This document shows, one piece after another, positions 1-8,646 of a stretch of 42,742 nt of DNA. The number at the start of each line of letters is the position of its first letter. The stretch's first letter is position 1. Source of the DNA: Alphaproteobacteria bacterium (GTDB taxonomy: Bacteria; Pseudomonadota; Alphaproteobacteria; Micropepsales; Micropepsaceae); the NCBI GenBank assembly GCA_015654705.1, contig JAATGL010000038.1, forward strand, positions 1 to 42,742. The letters run 5' to 3'. Made by a program: the position numbers and the translations under genes. Below the pieces are notes generated by a model, which saw nothing but the letters and a program-made list of their open reading frames with translations, ran no database searches and was not told the DNA's origin.

Positions 1-248
1 TCGCTGCCGGCGACCGCCGCGTCGAGATTGTCGGTGAACTGCAGCTTGGAAGGCGAGGCGCCGGCCGCCAGGCCCGACTGCTCCAGCGCCGGCCACGCGG
101 CCGCCACGAAAGCATCCAGCTTCGTCTTGGCGTCCGCAGCGATGTCGGTCGCGACGACTTCCAATCCCTTTGCCAGGAAAAGCGCCGCCCAGCTCGCGCC
201 GATGACGCCGGTGCCGATGATGGTGACACGCCTGATATCTTTGCTCAT
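1..248 (-). CDS. 3-hydroxyacyl-CoA dehydrogenase, N-terminal part (cut by window edge)
   Basis: The first 82 or so residues of an NAD-dependent 3-hydroxyacyl-CoA dehydrogenase, whose family oxidises the 3-hydroxyacyl-CoA intermediate of beta-oxidation to the 3-ketoacyl-CoA. The protein opens MSKDIRRVTIIGTGVIGASW, a Rossmann dinucleotide fold with the GxGxxG-type turn, followed by the acidic residue at the end of beta-2 (VVATDIA). Start chosen at ATG 248, preceded by GGAGAG at a good distance. It is the last visible gene of the minus-strand CoA operon, 24 bp after the acyl-CoA dehydrogenase. The catalytic His/Glu and the C-terminal domain lie outside the window, so substrate class is not visible; a lambda-crystallin/CHB-type dehydrogenase is equally possible. 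Confidence 0.85.
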   Translation of the reverse strand, partial: MSKDIRRVTIIGTGVIGASWAALFLAKGLEVVATDIAADAKTKLDAFVAAAWPALEQSGLAAGASPSKLQFTDNLDAAVAGS

Positions 249-272
249 TGATAATCTCTCCGGGCGTTTCGA

Positions 273-1481
273 TCAGACAAAAGCGCTGAAGCCGCTGACC
301 GCTTTGCCAACGATCAGCGAGTTCATCTCGCGCGTGCCTTCATAGGAGTAGAGCGCTTCCGCATCGGCCACGAAGCGCGCGACGTTGTAGTCCAGCACGA
401 TGCCGTTGCCGCCGAAGATCTCGCGCGCCCACGCGACCGTCTCGCGCATGCGAACCGTGCAGAACGCCTTCGCGAGCGACGCGTGCTGGTCCAGAAGTTT
501 GCCCTGGTCCTGAAGCTGCGCCAGCCGCACCACCATGCACTGGGACGCCGTGATGTTGCCGAGCATCCTGCTCAGCAGATCCTGCACCAGCTGGAAGGAG
601 GCGATCGGCTTGCCGAACTGCTCCCGCGTCTGGGCATAGGCGAGCGCGTGCTCATAGGCGCCCATGCTGCAGCCCACCGCTTCCCAGGCGACATATTGAC
701 GGGTCAGCCGCAACACGCGGGCGGTATCGCGGAATGAGGAATCACCTTGCAGGCGGTTCTCTTCGGGAACGCGGCAATTTTCGAGCGTGATCACGCCGTT
801 CTGCACGACGCGCAGCGCGATCTTGTTCAGCATTTTTTCGACCGAAAAGCCCGGCGTGGTCTTGTTCTCGACGATGAAGCCCTTGACCTGGTTGTCGTCG
901 ACGTCGCGCGCCCAGATGATGGAAAGATCGCACCAGGGCGAATTTCCGATCCAGCGTTTCTGGCCGTTGAGGACCCAGCTATCACCCTCCCGCTTGGCGG
1001 TCGTCAAAAGGCCGCCGCCGGCGCCGGAGCCGACCAGCGGTTCGGTCAGGCCGAAGCAGCCCACTTTTTCGAGCCGCGCCATCGGCGGCAGCCATTTGTT
1101 CTTCTGCTCTTCCGAGCCGCCGAGATAGATCGAGCCCATCGCCAGGCCGCTATGCACGCCGTAGAAGGTCGCGATGGAGGAATCGACGCGCGCGATTTCC
1201 ATGGCGATGAAGCCATCCAGCAGCGTGCTGCCGCCGGGACAGCCATATCCGTCGAAGCCGACGCCCACGATGCCGAGATCGCGGATGGGCGGGATGAGTT
1301 CGAAGGGGAACGCGTCCTCGGCCCAGTATTTGTTGATCACCGGAGCGACCTTCGTCTCCATGAAGGCGCGCACCTTCTGAAGGACACCCTGCTCTTTCTC
1401 GCTCAGGATTTGCCGGATGAGATAAAAATCGCTGTCGGGTGCGGGAAGCGGCGGATGGCTGTGCTTTGCGCTGGCGGTCAC
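273..1481 (-). CDS. Acyl-CoA dehydrogenase, glutaryl-CoA dehydrogenase-like
   Basis: FAD enzyme of 402 aa that would alpha,beta-dehydrogenate an acyl-CoA. The FAD/substrate motif CFGLTEP is present, followed by GSGAGGG where true glutaryl-CoA dehydrogenases usually have a GSD-type stretch. The catalytic Glu is at about residue 381 in YSYEGTREMNSLIVGKA, the arrangement of the glutaryl-CoA dehydrogenase subfamily (YEGT). IFGGNGI is also typical of the family. I chose GTG 1481 because AGGAG lies 6-7 bases upstream and this start avoids overlap with the previous gene; an in-frame start at 1532 would overlap it. It sits between the decarboxylase-like gene and the 3-hydroxyacyl-CoA dehydrogenase. 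True glutaryl-CoA dehydrogenases also decarboxylate; whether this one does cannot be read from the sequence, and another short or branched acyl-CoA is possible. Confidence 0.9.
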   Translation of the reverse strand: MTASAKHSHPPLPAPDSDFYLIRQILSEKEQGVLQKVRAFMETKVAPVINKYWAEDAFPFELIPPIRDLGIVGVGFDGYGCPGGSTLLDGFIAMEIARVDSSIATFYGVHSGLAMGSIYLGGSEEQKNKWLPPMARLEKVGCFGLTEPLVGSGAGGGLLTTAKREGDSWVLNGQKRWIGNSPWCDLSIIWARDVDDNQVKGFIVENKTTPGFSVEKMLNKIALRVVQNGVITLENCRVPEENRLQGDSSFRDTARVLRLTRQYVAWEAVGCSMGAYEHALAYAQTREQFGKPIASFQLVQDLLSRMLGNITASQCMVVRLAQLQDQGKLLDQHASLAKAFCTVRMRETVAWAREIFGGNGIVLDYNVARFVADAEALYSYEGTREMNSLIVGKAVSGFSAFV

Positions 1482-1497
1482 GGTCTGTCTCCTGGAG

Positions 1498-2247
1498 CTA
1501 GGACGCGGAGGCGTAGAGATAGTCATGGACAACCTCCCCGCCCGCGATCGAGAGATCGGTCAGAATATGGGTGGCCGACAGGACCTCGAGCACCGGCAGC
1601 TTGGCGACTGGTGCGAAGCAGTGAGGATGCAGCTCGAGCGAGGCGGGGCCAGTCCACGCGCCTTTCACGACGACGTCGGTCACGTAGTATTTCACCAGCT
1701 CGCAGACCCGCGCCGAGCCGTCGACATGCGGGAGGATTTTGAGAAGGAAGCCCGGCGCCGCGAGGGTCTTTTCGACCGCGGCCAGATCGAGCGGCTTGTA
1801 TTTGTAGCCCATCGTGGCGGTGGCCACGCGCACGCCATTGTAGTCGAGCGTTCCGACCAGTGCATCATTGCGGACTGCGAGCTTGGGCTGCGCCAGCACC
1901 TTCGGAAAGCCCAGCAACTCGCGGCCGGACGCGATCCCGGCTTCGCTGTCCAGATACATTGCGTGGGTGAAGCCGCCGCTGGCGCCCTTGAATGTCACCG
2001 GAATCACCTGTCCGGACTCGGTGTAGGAGCCCAGCCCGCTGGAATCCGGCATGTTGATGAATTCGTATTTGACGATCGGCTCGGTCGGCACCAGCGGCGC
2101 AGGCACCACGCGCGCCAGCGCCGCCGGATCGGTGCGGTAAGCGATGATCACGAATTCGCGGTTTACGAAACGGAACGGCGGTTTGGGATAAGCCGGACTC
2201 GTCAGTGGCATCGCATAGGCCGATGCGCGCACTTCCTCTTCCGTCAT
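1498..2247 (-). CDS. Acetoacetate decarboxylase family protein
   Basis: A 249-aa protein of the acetoacetate decarboxylase superfamily. Visible family marks are [15 protein letters not shown], the PAPL segment, [14 protein letters not shown] with the conserved Glu at about 77, and [16 protein letters not shown] with Lys116. In the classical enzyme a pair of lysines follows Gly-Phe-Pro: the first forms the Schiff base and its neighbour lowers its pKa. Here the second is Val117, so activity may differ from simple acetoacetate decarboxylation. Start ATG 2247 has CGGAG six bases upstream; the frame stays open further upstream, but no ribosome site supports that. It lies 16 bp before the acyl-CoA dehydrogenase and 79 bp after the CoA-transferase, so it is probably co-transcribed with them. 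A role on a beta-keto acid or enol intermediate of this operon is inferred. Confidence 0.85.
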   Translation of the reverse strand: MTEEEVRASAYAMPLTSPAYPKPPFRFVNREFVIIAYRTDPAALARVVPAPLVPTEPIVKYEFINMPDSSGLGSYTESGQVIPVTFKGASGGFTHAMYLDSEAGIASGRELLGFPKVLAQPKLAVRNDALVGTLDYNGVRVATATMGYKYKPLDLAAVEKTLAAPGFLLKILPHVDGSARVCELVKYYVTDVVVKGAWTGPASLELHPHCFAPVAKLPVLEVLSATHILTDLSIAGGEVVHDYLYASAS

Positions 2248-2326
2248 GTGAAACTCCGAGCCGTGATGATTGGGCGCCTGCCGAAGGACCGGCGCGCATT
2301 GCCCGCTTCCAAAGCAGCCGCTCCGG

Positions 2327-3556
2327 TCAAGTTCCACCTCCAAACAGCGGAACGGCGCCCGACTGGTGCAGGCGGTCGATCTCGGCGTCGGCGAATCCGA
2401 TTTCCTGCAGGATCTCCTTGCCGTGCTCGCCGAGTTGCGGAGCGAGAGACGGCTTCACCTTGTCCGCGCCGAGGATCTGTATCGGACTGCTCACGGTGCG
2501 CGCGCCGCTGCGGCCGGCCGCCTCCAGGGGCACGACGATGCCGTTTGCCGACAATTGCGGATCGTTGATGATCTCGTGCGCGATCTGCACCACCCCGAAG
2601 ATGACGCGACTGTCGCTCAGCACCTTCTTCCAATGGGCGAGCGGCTGGCTGGCGAACAGGGGATCCAGGATTTCGACGAGCTGCGCCGCGTTGGCGGCGC
2701 GCTTGTCATCGGCGAAGCGCGGGTCCTGCAGAAGCTCGGGCTTGCCGATGGCCTTCGCGAAACCGGGCCAATCCTTGCGCTGGGCCGCGACGAGAAGGAT
2801 CCAGCGTTTGTCGGACGTCTGATATGGGTTGAGCAGCGCGTTCGGCGGGGCCTTGCGATCGTGCTGCGGAAAGAAGTGGCCGCCATTGAGGCCGCCTTCG
2901 ACCCAACAAGCGGCAGCCCATATGCCGTTGGCGATCAGCGAGGTCGAAACGTGACTGCCCTTGCCGGTCGTGGCGCGCACATAGAGCGCCGTCACGATCG
3001 CCGCATAGAGGGTCGTCGCCGTCGCGTGATCGCCGATGCCGGGAATGGGCAGCGTCGGCGGACTGCCGGCATCGTGCGTCACCTCCATCAATCCGGATCG
3101 CGCCCAATAGGCGGTGATGTCGAAGCCGGGCGTGTCCGCCTCCGGCCCCTCGGAGCCGTAGCCGGTGATGTCGGCATAGATCAGTTTCGGGTTGAGCGGC
3201 TCCAAAGCTTCGTAGGTGACGCAGAGCGCCGCCTTGACGCGCGGCGGAAAATTCACGACGACGACATCCGCCCAGCGAACCAGCCGCGCAAGCACGTCCT
3301 TCGCCTCGGCCGATTTCAGATCGATCGCGATGCTGCGCTTGTTCCGATTGGTCAGCTGCCAGGCATAATTGATGTCGGTCACGGGATTGGGCGGTGTCGT
3401 CGAAAAGAACCGATACGCGTCGCCGGTGCCGGGCGGCTCCACTTTTATGACGTCGGCGCCGAAATCCGCGAGAATGGTGGTGGCGGCGGGCCCAGCGATA
3501 TAGCTCGCAAGATCGAGCACCTTCAGGTCCGAGAAAATATATTTGCCGGCGGTCAT
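2327..3556 (-). CDS. CaiB/BaiF family III CoA-transferase
   Basis: A 409-aa formyl-CoA:oxalate/carnitine-type CoA transferase that would move CoA from a donor thioester to a carboxylate. The N-terminus has [32 protein letters not shown], the family signature (split here: LASYIAGP, then [12 protein letters not shown]). The catalytic Asp is expected in [25 protein letters not shown] and the small interlocking domain follow. Length is normal for the family. Start ATG 3556 has GAGGA nine bases upstream. It follows the enoyl-CoA hydratase and precedes the decarboxylase-like gene on the same strand, so it probably activates the pathway substrate as its CoA ester. The acid used cannot be told. Confidence 0.9.
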   Translation of the reverse strand: MTAGKYIFSDLKVLDLASYIAGPAATTILADFGADVIKVEPPGTGDAYRFFSTTPPNPVTDINYAWQLTNRNKRSIAIDLKSAEAKDVLARLVRWADVVVVNFPPRVKAALCVTYEALEPLNPKLIYADITGYGSEGPEADTPGFDITAYWARSGLMEVTHDAGSPPTLPIPGIGDHATATTLYAAIVTALYVRATTGKGSHVSTSLIANGIWAAACWVEGGLNGGHFFPQHDRKAPPNALLNPYQTSDKRWILLVAAQRKDWPGFAKAIGKPELLQDPRFADDKRAANAAQLVEILDPLFASQPLAHWKKVLSDSRVIFGVVQIAHEIINDPQLSANGIVVPLEAAGRSGARTVSSPIQILGADKVKPSLAPQLGEHGKEILQEIGFADAEIDRLHQSGAVPLFGGGT

Positions 3557-3635
3557 GGACGAAAATCCTCGAGATGGGCGGAGTTCAAGAAAATCGCCGG
3601 ATCTGTGAATCCCAATGGAGAGGTGCGTCGGATCA

Positions 3636-4439
3636 TCATCGGCCCTCGAACTTCGGCAGACGCTTTTCCAGAAAGGCCGAGGTGCCTTCCTTCTTGTCCT
3701 CAGTGGAGGCGCATAGCGCGAAGAGCTTGCCTTCGAGGGACAACCCCTCGGACAGAGGTCCCTCAAGACCGAGATTGACGGCCTCGATCGCATAGCCGAC
3801 CGCCAGCGGCGCATTCGCCGCGATCTGCGCCAGAATCGCCTCGGCCCGCGCCAAAAGGCCGGACGGCTCGACGATTTCGTTCACCAGCCCGATGCGATAG
3901 GCGTCCTCGGCCGAGATCATCTCGCCGGTCAGAATGAGCTGGAGCGCGATGCCTTTCCCGACCAGCCGGGCCAGACGTTGCGTGCCGCCAAATCCGGGAA
4001 TGAGTCCCAGCTTGATCTCGGGCTGACCGAATTTCGCGCCCGAACTTGCCAGCCGGATCGTGCAGGCGAGCGCGGTCTCGCACCCCCCGCCAAGCGCCAG
4101 GCCGTTCACCGCGGCGATCACAGGTTTGCCGAGCTGCTCTATCAGATTGAGCAGCCCCTGCCCCGCCCTGGTTTGGCGTTCCGCTTCGACCGGCGTGGCC
4201 TTGGCAAGTTCGGCAATATCGGCGCCTGCGATGAATGCCCGGTCTCCGGCGCCGGTGAGGATGATGCCGCGAACGGCCGGATCGTCACGGGCGTCGTCGA
4301 AGGCGGCTCTCAATTCCGCGATCGCGCGCTGGTTCAGCGCATTCATCACCTTGGGACGATTGAGCGTCACATAGGCCGTTCCGCCCCTCTTTTCGTAAAG
4401 GACGGTCTCGAATGCGGTTCGATCGGCAGGTTGTGACAT
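3636..4439 (-). CDS. Enoyl-CoA hydratase/isomerase (crotonase)
   Basis: A 267-aa crotonase. Oxyanion-hole segments are AFIAGADIAEL and ALGGGCETAL; the two Glu residues of true hydratases are both present, one in GGGCE and one in FGQPEIKLGLIPGFGGTQRL. It should therefore hydrate a 2-enoyl-CoA rather than only isomerise it. Start ATG 4439 lies 11 bases after AGGAG; an in-frame TTG at 4463 is less likely because that AGGAG would lie inside the gene. It is the first gene of the five-gene minus-strand operon, and its promoter must lie in the 386-bp region shared with the divergent sensor kinase. Confidence 0.92.
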   Translation of the reverse strand: MSQPADRTAFETVLYEKRGGTAYVTLNRPKVMNALNQRAIAELRAAFDDARDDPAVRGIILTGAGDRAFIAGADIAELAKATPVEAERQTRAGQGLLNLIEQLGKPVIAAVNGLALGGGCETALACTIRLASSGAKFGQPEIKLGLIPGFGGTQRLARLVGKGIALQLILTGEMISAEDAYRIGLVNEIVEPSGLLARAEAILAQIAANAPLAVGYAIEAVNLGLEGPLSEGLSLEGKLFALCASTEDKKEGTSAFLEKRLPKFEGR

Positions 4440-4825
4440 TGGCCCCGTTTCTCCTGTTCCCAAAACGCTGGAAACGACAGCATTGCGGCCGCAACCTCGA
4501 CATCTCGCGGAAAGCGCGGGATCGGGTCGTTATCCGGCTGTGTACGGGGAGAACTCTGACCCATCGGCTTGCGCTTCCCCTATCCCCCATTTGGGGGTCA
4601 AAATCGGGTATTTTGGGGGATCTCACGAAGGGTGGCGCCGAACGCTCTTCAATGCGCATGTTTGTTGCATGCGATCGGTCCCGCTATTCCAATGTTCTGT
4701 CGGAGCATTCATCGGTCGGCCGGTGGCGCAAGACGTTCAAGAAGCGGCCAACTTGCCGATAGAATGAAAAGCCGGAACACTCAGGGCGGCCGCCGGTGCC
4801 GGCGCGCCGGAGGGGCAATTCGCCG
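4440..4825. promoter_or_regulatory. Divergent promoter region between the CoA operon and the sensor kinase
   Basis: 386 bp without a convincing gene. It must hold promoters for the minus-strand CoA operon and the plus-strand sensor kinase. The only strong structure I see is the C-tract/G-tract cluster at 4581-4622, described separately. No clear -35/-10 pair was identified. Confidence 0.6.
4581..4622. promoter_or_regulatory. Candidate operator: repeated TATCCCCCA / TGGGGGAT motif
   Basis: Within 42 bp the motif appears once on the plus strand (TATCCCCCAT, 4581-4590) and twice in inverted form (ATTTGGGGGTC at 4589-4599, TTTTGGGGGATC at 4611-4622). The first two form a dyad, CCCCCATTTGGGGG. 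A single further plus-strand copy, TATCCCCCAAA, occurs at 8553-8563 before araC. Binding by the neighbouring LuxR-type regulator is inferred from position only. Confidence 0.5.
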
Positions 4826-7800
4826 ATGGGCTCCTGCGTGAAGGTAGTCGCCCTGGGCTGGTTGCTCTGGGCATTGGCCGTGGTCGATTGCCGGGCGCTG
4901 GACAGCCTGCGCGCCATCGATCAGTTCCAGCATACGGCCTGGTCGACGGGCGACGGCGCGCCGCCCGATATCTGGGCGCTTGCGCAAGGTCCGGACGGCT
5001 TCCTCTGGCTGGCCACGGGCGCCGGCCTTTATCGCTTCGACGGCGTCGCGTTCGAACGCATCCAGCCGGCGGGAAACCGCCAGTTCCTGTCAATGGACAT
5101 CACCTCGATCGCCACGCGATTGGCGGGCGATGTTTGGGTCGGCTATTACGCTGGCGGCGTGAGCCGGCTAAAGGACGGATTTCTGACGAATTTCACTGTC
5201 CAGCAGGGCTTCCCCGCTGGACGGGTCTTCGGCATCGCGATCGAATCGTCCGGCGTGGTGTGGGCCGCGGCCAAGCAGGGATTGGCGCGATACGACGGAA
5301 AACGGTGGCAGATCGTCGGCGCGGACTGGAACTTTCCTCCCTACGGCGCCCTGTATGTCATGATTTCGCGTGACGGAACGCTCTGGGTCACGACGGACAA
5401 ATCGATCGTCTGCCTGAGGCCGCATGCCCGACGCTTTCAGACCGTGCTGGAACCCGCCCTGGCGCGGGCACGGCCGGCGGAAGCCCCGGACGGAACGATC
5501 TGGATTTCCGAACAGGCCGCCGGAATCTTTGCGCTCTCGGGCCCCGACGGGAGGCTACCGGGTCGGCCCTCGCCCGCCAGGCCGGGATCGAACGGGAACA
5601 TCCTGCGTGCCAAGTCGCTGCTCTTCGACCGGGAAGGCGTCCTTTGGGCCGCCGATGCCGATCATGGCGGCATCTTCCGGGTCCTGCATCCTTCGGCGCA
5701 TGCCGGCGCGCTGCAGCGGGCGGATATCGACGATGTCTTCGACCGGAAAAGCGGGTTGACGTCGGATATCGCCGTACCGCTTCTGGAGGATTCGGAACAT
5801 GACGTTTGGGTCGGCACAAATCTGGGCCTGGACAGGTTCCGCGACGTTGCCTTCTCGTCGGTCAGGCAGATCCCGGATATGGGAAAGGGCTTCGCCTTTG
5901 GCCGCAGGCCGGATGGCTCGCTTCTGATCGTCAACCGCGTCTCGCTGTTCCATGCGCAAAACGCGGAGTCGATCGACCGCGTGATGGCGTTGCCGCAACT
6001 TGTCAGCAGCCTGTTCGTGGGTCAGGAGGGCACGGTTTGGCTGGGAGGGATCAGCCAGGATTGGAAATCGAATATCATCGCGCGCCTCGACGGCTCCCGG
6101 CTGACGCCGATTCCGCTGCCCAAGGCGCCGGCCGAAAATGTCCTGGTGCTGACCGAGGATCGCGACGGCGGCCTTATCGCCGCGTTCGATCCATACGGCA
6201 TCATGCGATATAAGGATCACGCATGGTCGGTGCTGCGGGCGCGGCCCACCTTGCCGTCTCCCGGCTATGGGACCGCGTCGCGCGATTCGCACGGCCGCCT
6301 GTGGATCGGCTATCCGACCGGCGTGGCTGCACTCATCGACCATGGTTCGGCCCGGTTCTTCTCCGCACGCGACGGACTGTCCGTGGGGGATATCGCGACC
6401 ATCGAAGACGAGGCCGGCATCGTCTGGATCGGCGGTGACGAGGGGCTGGCGCGATTCGACGGCCAGCGGTTCGATACGATCGACGCCAAAAGGATTGCGC
6501 CGTTCAGGGGCATCTCCGGCATCGTGGCCTCCACCGACGATGCGGTATGGCTCAACGGCATTTTCGGCATCGTCCGCGTCGGGCAGCGTGACCTTCTGAG
6601 AGCCTTTCGCGACCGGGACTTTCGGCTTCCGTGGCGCCTGTTCGACTATCGCGACGGAGTCGTCGGAGCGGCCCAACAAGGTGCGCCCCACACGGCCTTG
6701 GCGGGCAGGGATGGCACGCTCTGGTTCATCACCAACCAGGGCATCGTAACCGCCGATCCGGGCCGATTGCGTCTGAACGCCAGGCCGCCGCCCGTCCAGA
6801 TCCTCGGCCTCGCCGCAGACGGCCGTTCCTTTCCGCTCGCCGGCGCGGCCCTGTCGCCGGGAACCAGCGACATCCGAATCGACTACACGGCGCCCAGCCT
6901 GCCGGTGCCCGAGCGCGTGCAGTTTCGATACAGGCTGGAAGGTCTCGACAAGACATGGACCGACGCCGGGACGCGCAGGCAGGCCTTCTATACCAACCTG
7001 TCTCCCGGCGATTATCGCTTCCGGGTCATCGCTTCGAACAATGACGGCGTCTGGAACACCGCCGGTGCGAGCCTCGCCTTCTCGGTCCAGCCGACGTTCT
7101 TTCAGACGAGATTCTTCTATGCGCTTTGCGCGGCGGTTCTGCTGCTGGTTCTGTGGCTTCTCTATTCGCTTCGCCTCAGGCAGGTGACGGCGCGGCTGAC
7201 GGGCATGCTCGAGGAACGCCTTCGGGAGCGCGAACGCATCGCGCGCGAACTTCACGACACGTTCCTGCAGGGTATACAGGGTCTCATTCTCGAATTTCAG
7301 GCCATCGCGAACCGGATTCCGGCGCCGGAGCCCGTTCACCAGCAGATGGAGCGTGCGCTCGAGCGCGCGGACAACATCCTCGTCGAAGGCCGCGAGAGCG
7401 TCCACGATTTGCGCGCGTCGCATGAAGACGGGGACGTCGCGAGGGATTTCGAGGATGCCATCGCGGAATTGCCGCCTGCGTCTCCCCGGTGCGCGCTTTC
7501 GCAACGCGGCCAGCCACGCCGTCTGCATCCGGTGATCCGCGAGGAAATCCTCAAGATCGGCCGCGAAGCGCTCATAAACGCCTGCCGTCACGCCCAGGCG
7601 ACCACCGTACAAATCGAACTCACCTATATGTACGGCAGGTTCCGTCTGCGCGTGCGGGACGATGGCGCCGGCATTGCCGCCGAGGTTCTGGCTCGCGGAG
7701 AGCGCGAGGGGCATTACGGTCTCAAGGGCATGCGCGAGCGTGCCGAGCGAATCAAATCCGTTGTCTCTGTCGTGACGGCGGCGTCGGTCGGTACGGAGAT

Positions 7801-7891
7801 TGAATTGCGCGTTCCAGCGCGGATCGCCTATATGCGCCCCCCGCGTGCCGCGACCTGGCTATCGCGACTGCAATTGATCTTGGGGGTCTGA
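4826..7891 (+). CDS. Two-component sensor histidine kinase with propeller sensor, Y_Y_Y and HisKA_3 domains
   Basis: A 1021-aa membrane sensor. After an N-terminal hydrophobic signal (about 1-24) come about a dozen repeats of the form G-x-(L/V)-W-(I/L/V)-(G/A)-x2-x-G-L-x-R-(F/Y)-D-G, enough for two beta-propellers. Next is a Y_Y_Y domain (FRYRLEGLDKTW, LSPGDYRFRV) near residues 690-745, then one membrane span around 763-785 (LCAAVLLLVLWLLYSL). The cytoplasmic part has the NarL-type H-box RELHDTFLQ with His810, N-box EALINACRHA, and ATP-lid motifs DDGAGI and GHYGLKGMRERA. Start ATG 4826 follows GGAGGGG; a GTG at 4796 is in frame but weaker. The partner regulator starts 3 bp after the stop. The signal sensed is unknown; related sensors often detect carbohydrates, but nothing here shows that. 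Confidence 0.92.
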   Translation: MGSCVKVVALGWLLWALAVVDCRALDSLRAIDQFQHTAWSTGDGAPPDIWALAQGPDGFLWLATGAGLYRFDGVAFERIQPAGNRQFLSMDITSIATRLAGDVWVGYYAGGVSRLKDGFLTNFTVQQGFPAGRVFGIAIESSGVVWAAAKQGLARYDGKRWQIVGADWNFPPYGALYVMISRDGTLWVTTDKSIVCLRPHARRFQTVLEPALARARPAEAPDGTIWISEQAAGIFALSGPDGRLPGRPSPARPGSNGNILRAKSLLFDREGVLWAADADHGGIFRVLHPSAHAGALQRADIDDVFDRKSGLTSDIAVPLLEDSEHDVWVGTNLGLDRFRDVAFSSVRQIPDMGKGFAFGRRPDGSLLIVNRVSLFHAQNAESIDRVMALPQLVSSLFVGQEGTVWLGGISQDWKSNIIARLDGSRLTPIPLPKAPAENVLVLTEDRDGGLIAAFDPYGIMRYKDHAWSVLRARPTLPSPGYGTASRDSHGRLWIGYPTGVAALIDHGSARFFSARDGLSVGDIATIEDEAGIVWIGGDEGLARFDGQRFDTIDAKRIAPFRGISGIVASTDDAVWLNGIFGIVRVGQRDLLRAFRDRDFRLPWRLFDYRDGVVGAAQQGAPHTALAGRDGTLWFITNQGIVTADPGRLRLNARPPPVQILGLAADGRSFPLAGAALSPGTSDIRIDYTAPSLPVPERVQFRYRLEGLDKTWTDAGTRRQAFYTNLSPGDYRFRVIASNNDGVWNTAGASLAFSVQPTFFQTRFFYALCAAVLLLVLWLLYSLRLRQVTARLTGMLEERLRERERIARELHDTFLQGIQGLILEFQAIANRIPAPEPVHQQMERALERADNILVEGRESVHDLRASHEDGDVARDFEDAIAELPPASPRCALSQRGQPRRLHPVIREEILKIGREALINACRHAQATTVQIELTYMYGRFRLRVRDDGAGIAAEVLARGEREGHYGLKGMRERAERIKSVVSVVTAASVGTEIELRVPARIAYMRPPRAATWLSRLQLILGV

Positions 7892-7894
7892 TTC

Positions 7895-8533
7895 ATGCCG
7901 CCATCGCGATCGGTCCAGCCCATCCGCGTCCTGACGACCGACGATCATCCCATGCTGCGCCAGGGCATCGCGAGCCTGCTGCAGTCCGAAGCGGATATGG
8001 CCCTGGCCGGCGAGGCGGAGACAGGCGCCGAGGCGATCGAACGCTTCCGCGCGCTCCGCCCCGACGTAACGCTGATGGACCTTCATCTGCCCGACATGGA
8101 CGGCACCGAGGCCATTCGGCGGATCAAGGACGAGTTTCCCGCCGCCCGCCTGATCGTGCTCACGACCTATTCCGGCGACGCACAAATCCTGCGGGCGCTG
8201 AAAGCGGGCGCCGCCGGCTATCTTCTGAAGAGCGCGCTGCGCAAGGATCTGCTCGACGCAATCCGGAGCGTTCATGCGGGAGGACGCAAGCTTCCGCCCG
8301 ACATCGCGATGAAGATCGCCGAGCATGCCGGCGACGATGCCCTCAGCGGCCGCGAAATCGAGATCCTGCGCCTTGTCGCCACGGGCCGCACGAATAAACA
8401 GGTCGGCGACAGGTTGTCGATCACCGAAGAGACCGTGAAAACCCATATCAAAAGCATCCTGTCCAAGCTGGGCGCCGGCGACCGGACCGAGGCCGTCACC
8501 ACCGCCTTGAAGCGCGGCATCATCGAACTTTGA
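7895..8533 (+). CDS. LuxR/NarL-type response regulator
   Basis: A 212-aa cytoplasmic response regulator. Receiver domain about 10-125: acidic pair DD at 16-17, phospho-acceptor Asp62 in TLMDLHLPDMDG, switch Thr around 90, Lys112 in GYLLKSA. A LuxR-type helix-turn-helix fills about 148-212 (LSGREIEILRLVATGRTNKQ, then VKTHIKSILSKL). It starts 3 bp after the kinase stop and is certainly its partner. G-rich sequence before the ATG can serve as ribosome site; TTGGGGGTC there (7880-7888) also matches part of the 4581-4622 motif, though it lies within the end of the kinase gene. Likely targets are the divergent CoA operon and araC, by shared motif (inference). Confidence 0.95.
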   Translation: MPPSRSVQPIRVLTTDDHPMLRQGIASLLQSEADMALAGEAETGAEAIERFRALRPDVTLMDLHLPDMDGTEAIRRIKDEFPAARLIVLTTYSGDAQILRALKAGAAGYLLKSALRKDLLDAIRSVHAGGRKLPPDIAMKIAEHAGDDALSGREIEILRLVATGRTNKQVGDRLSITEETVKTHIKSILSKLGAGDRTEAVTTALKRGIIEL

Positions 8534-8552
8534 TTCGAACCACTGGCCGGCC

Positions 8553-8563
8553 TATCCCCCAAA
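8553..8563 (+). promoter_or_regulatory. Second copy of the TATCCCCCAAA motif, upstream of araC
   Basis: TATCCCCCAAA lies in the 113-bp gap between the response regulator and the AraC-family gene. It matches the plus-strand copy at 4581 in 9 of its first 9 bases and the inverted copy at 4611-4622. The reuse at two promoters around one two-component system suggests an operator. Confidence 0.4.
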
Positions 8564-8646
8564 GGAGGGAGCGGACATTCGCTCGAACTGGTCTTTGGCG
8601 GCGGGATGATCTCTGCGAGCGTGCGATCTCCTTGAGGGGCGCGCTC

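Noticed and set aside
5555-7714. Long open minus-strand frame (over 700 codons) opposite the sensor kinase.
   Set aside because: The plus-strand frame has clear domains; the antisense frame is Arg/Gly/Ala-rich without motifs and is explained by high GC3 codon use.
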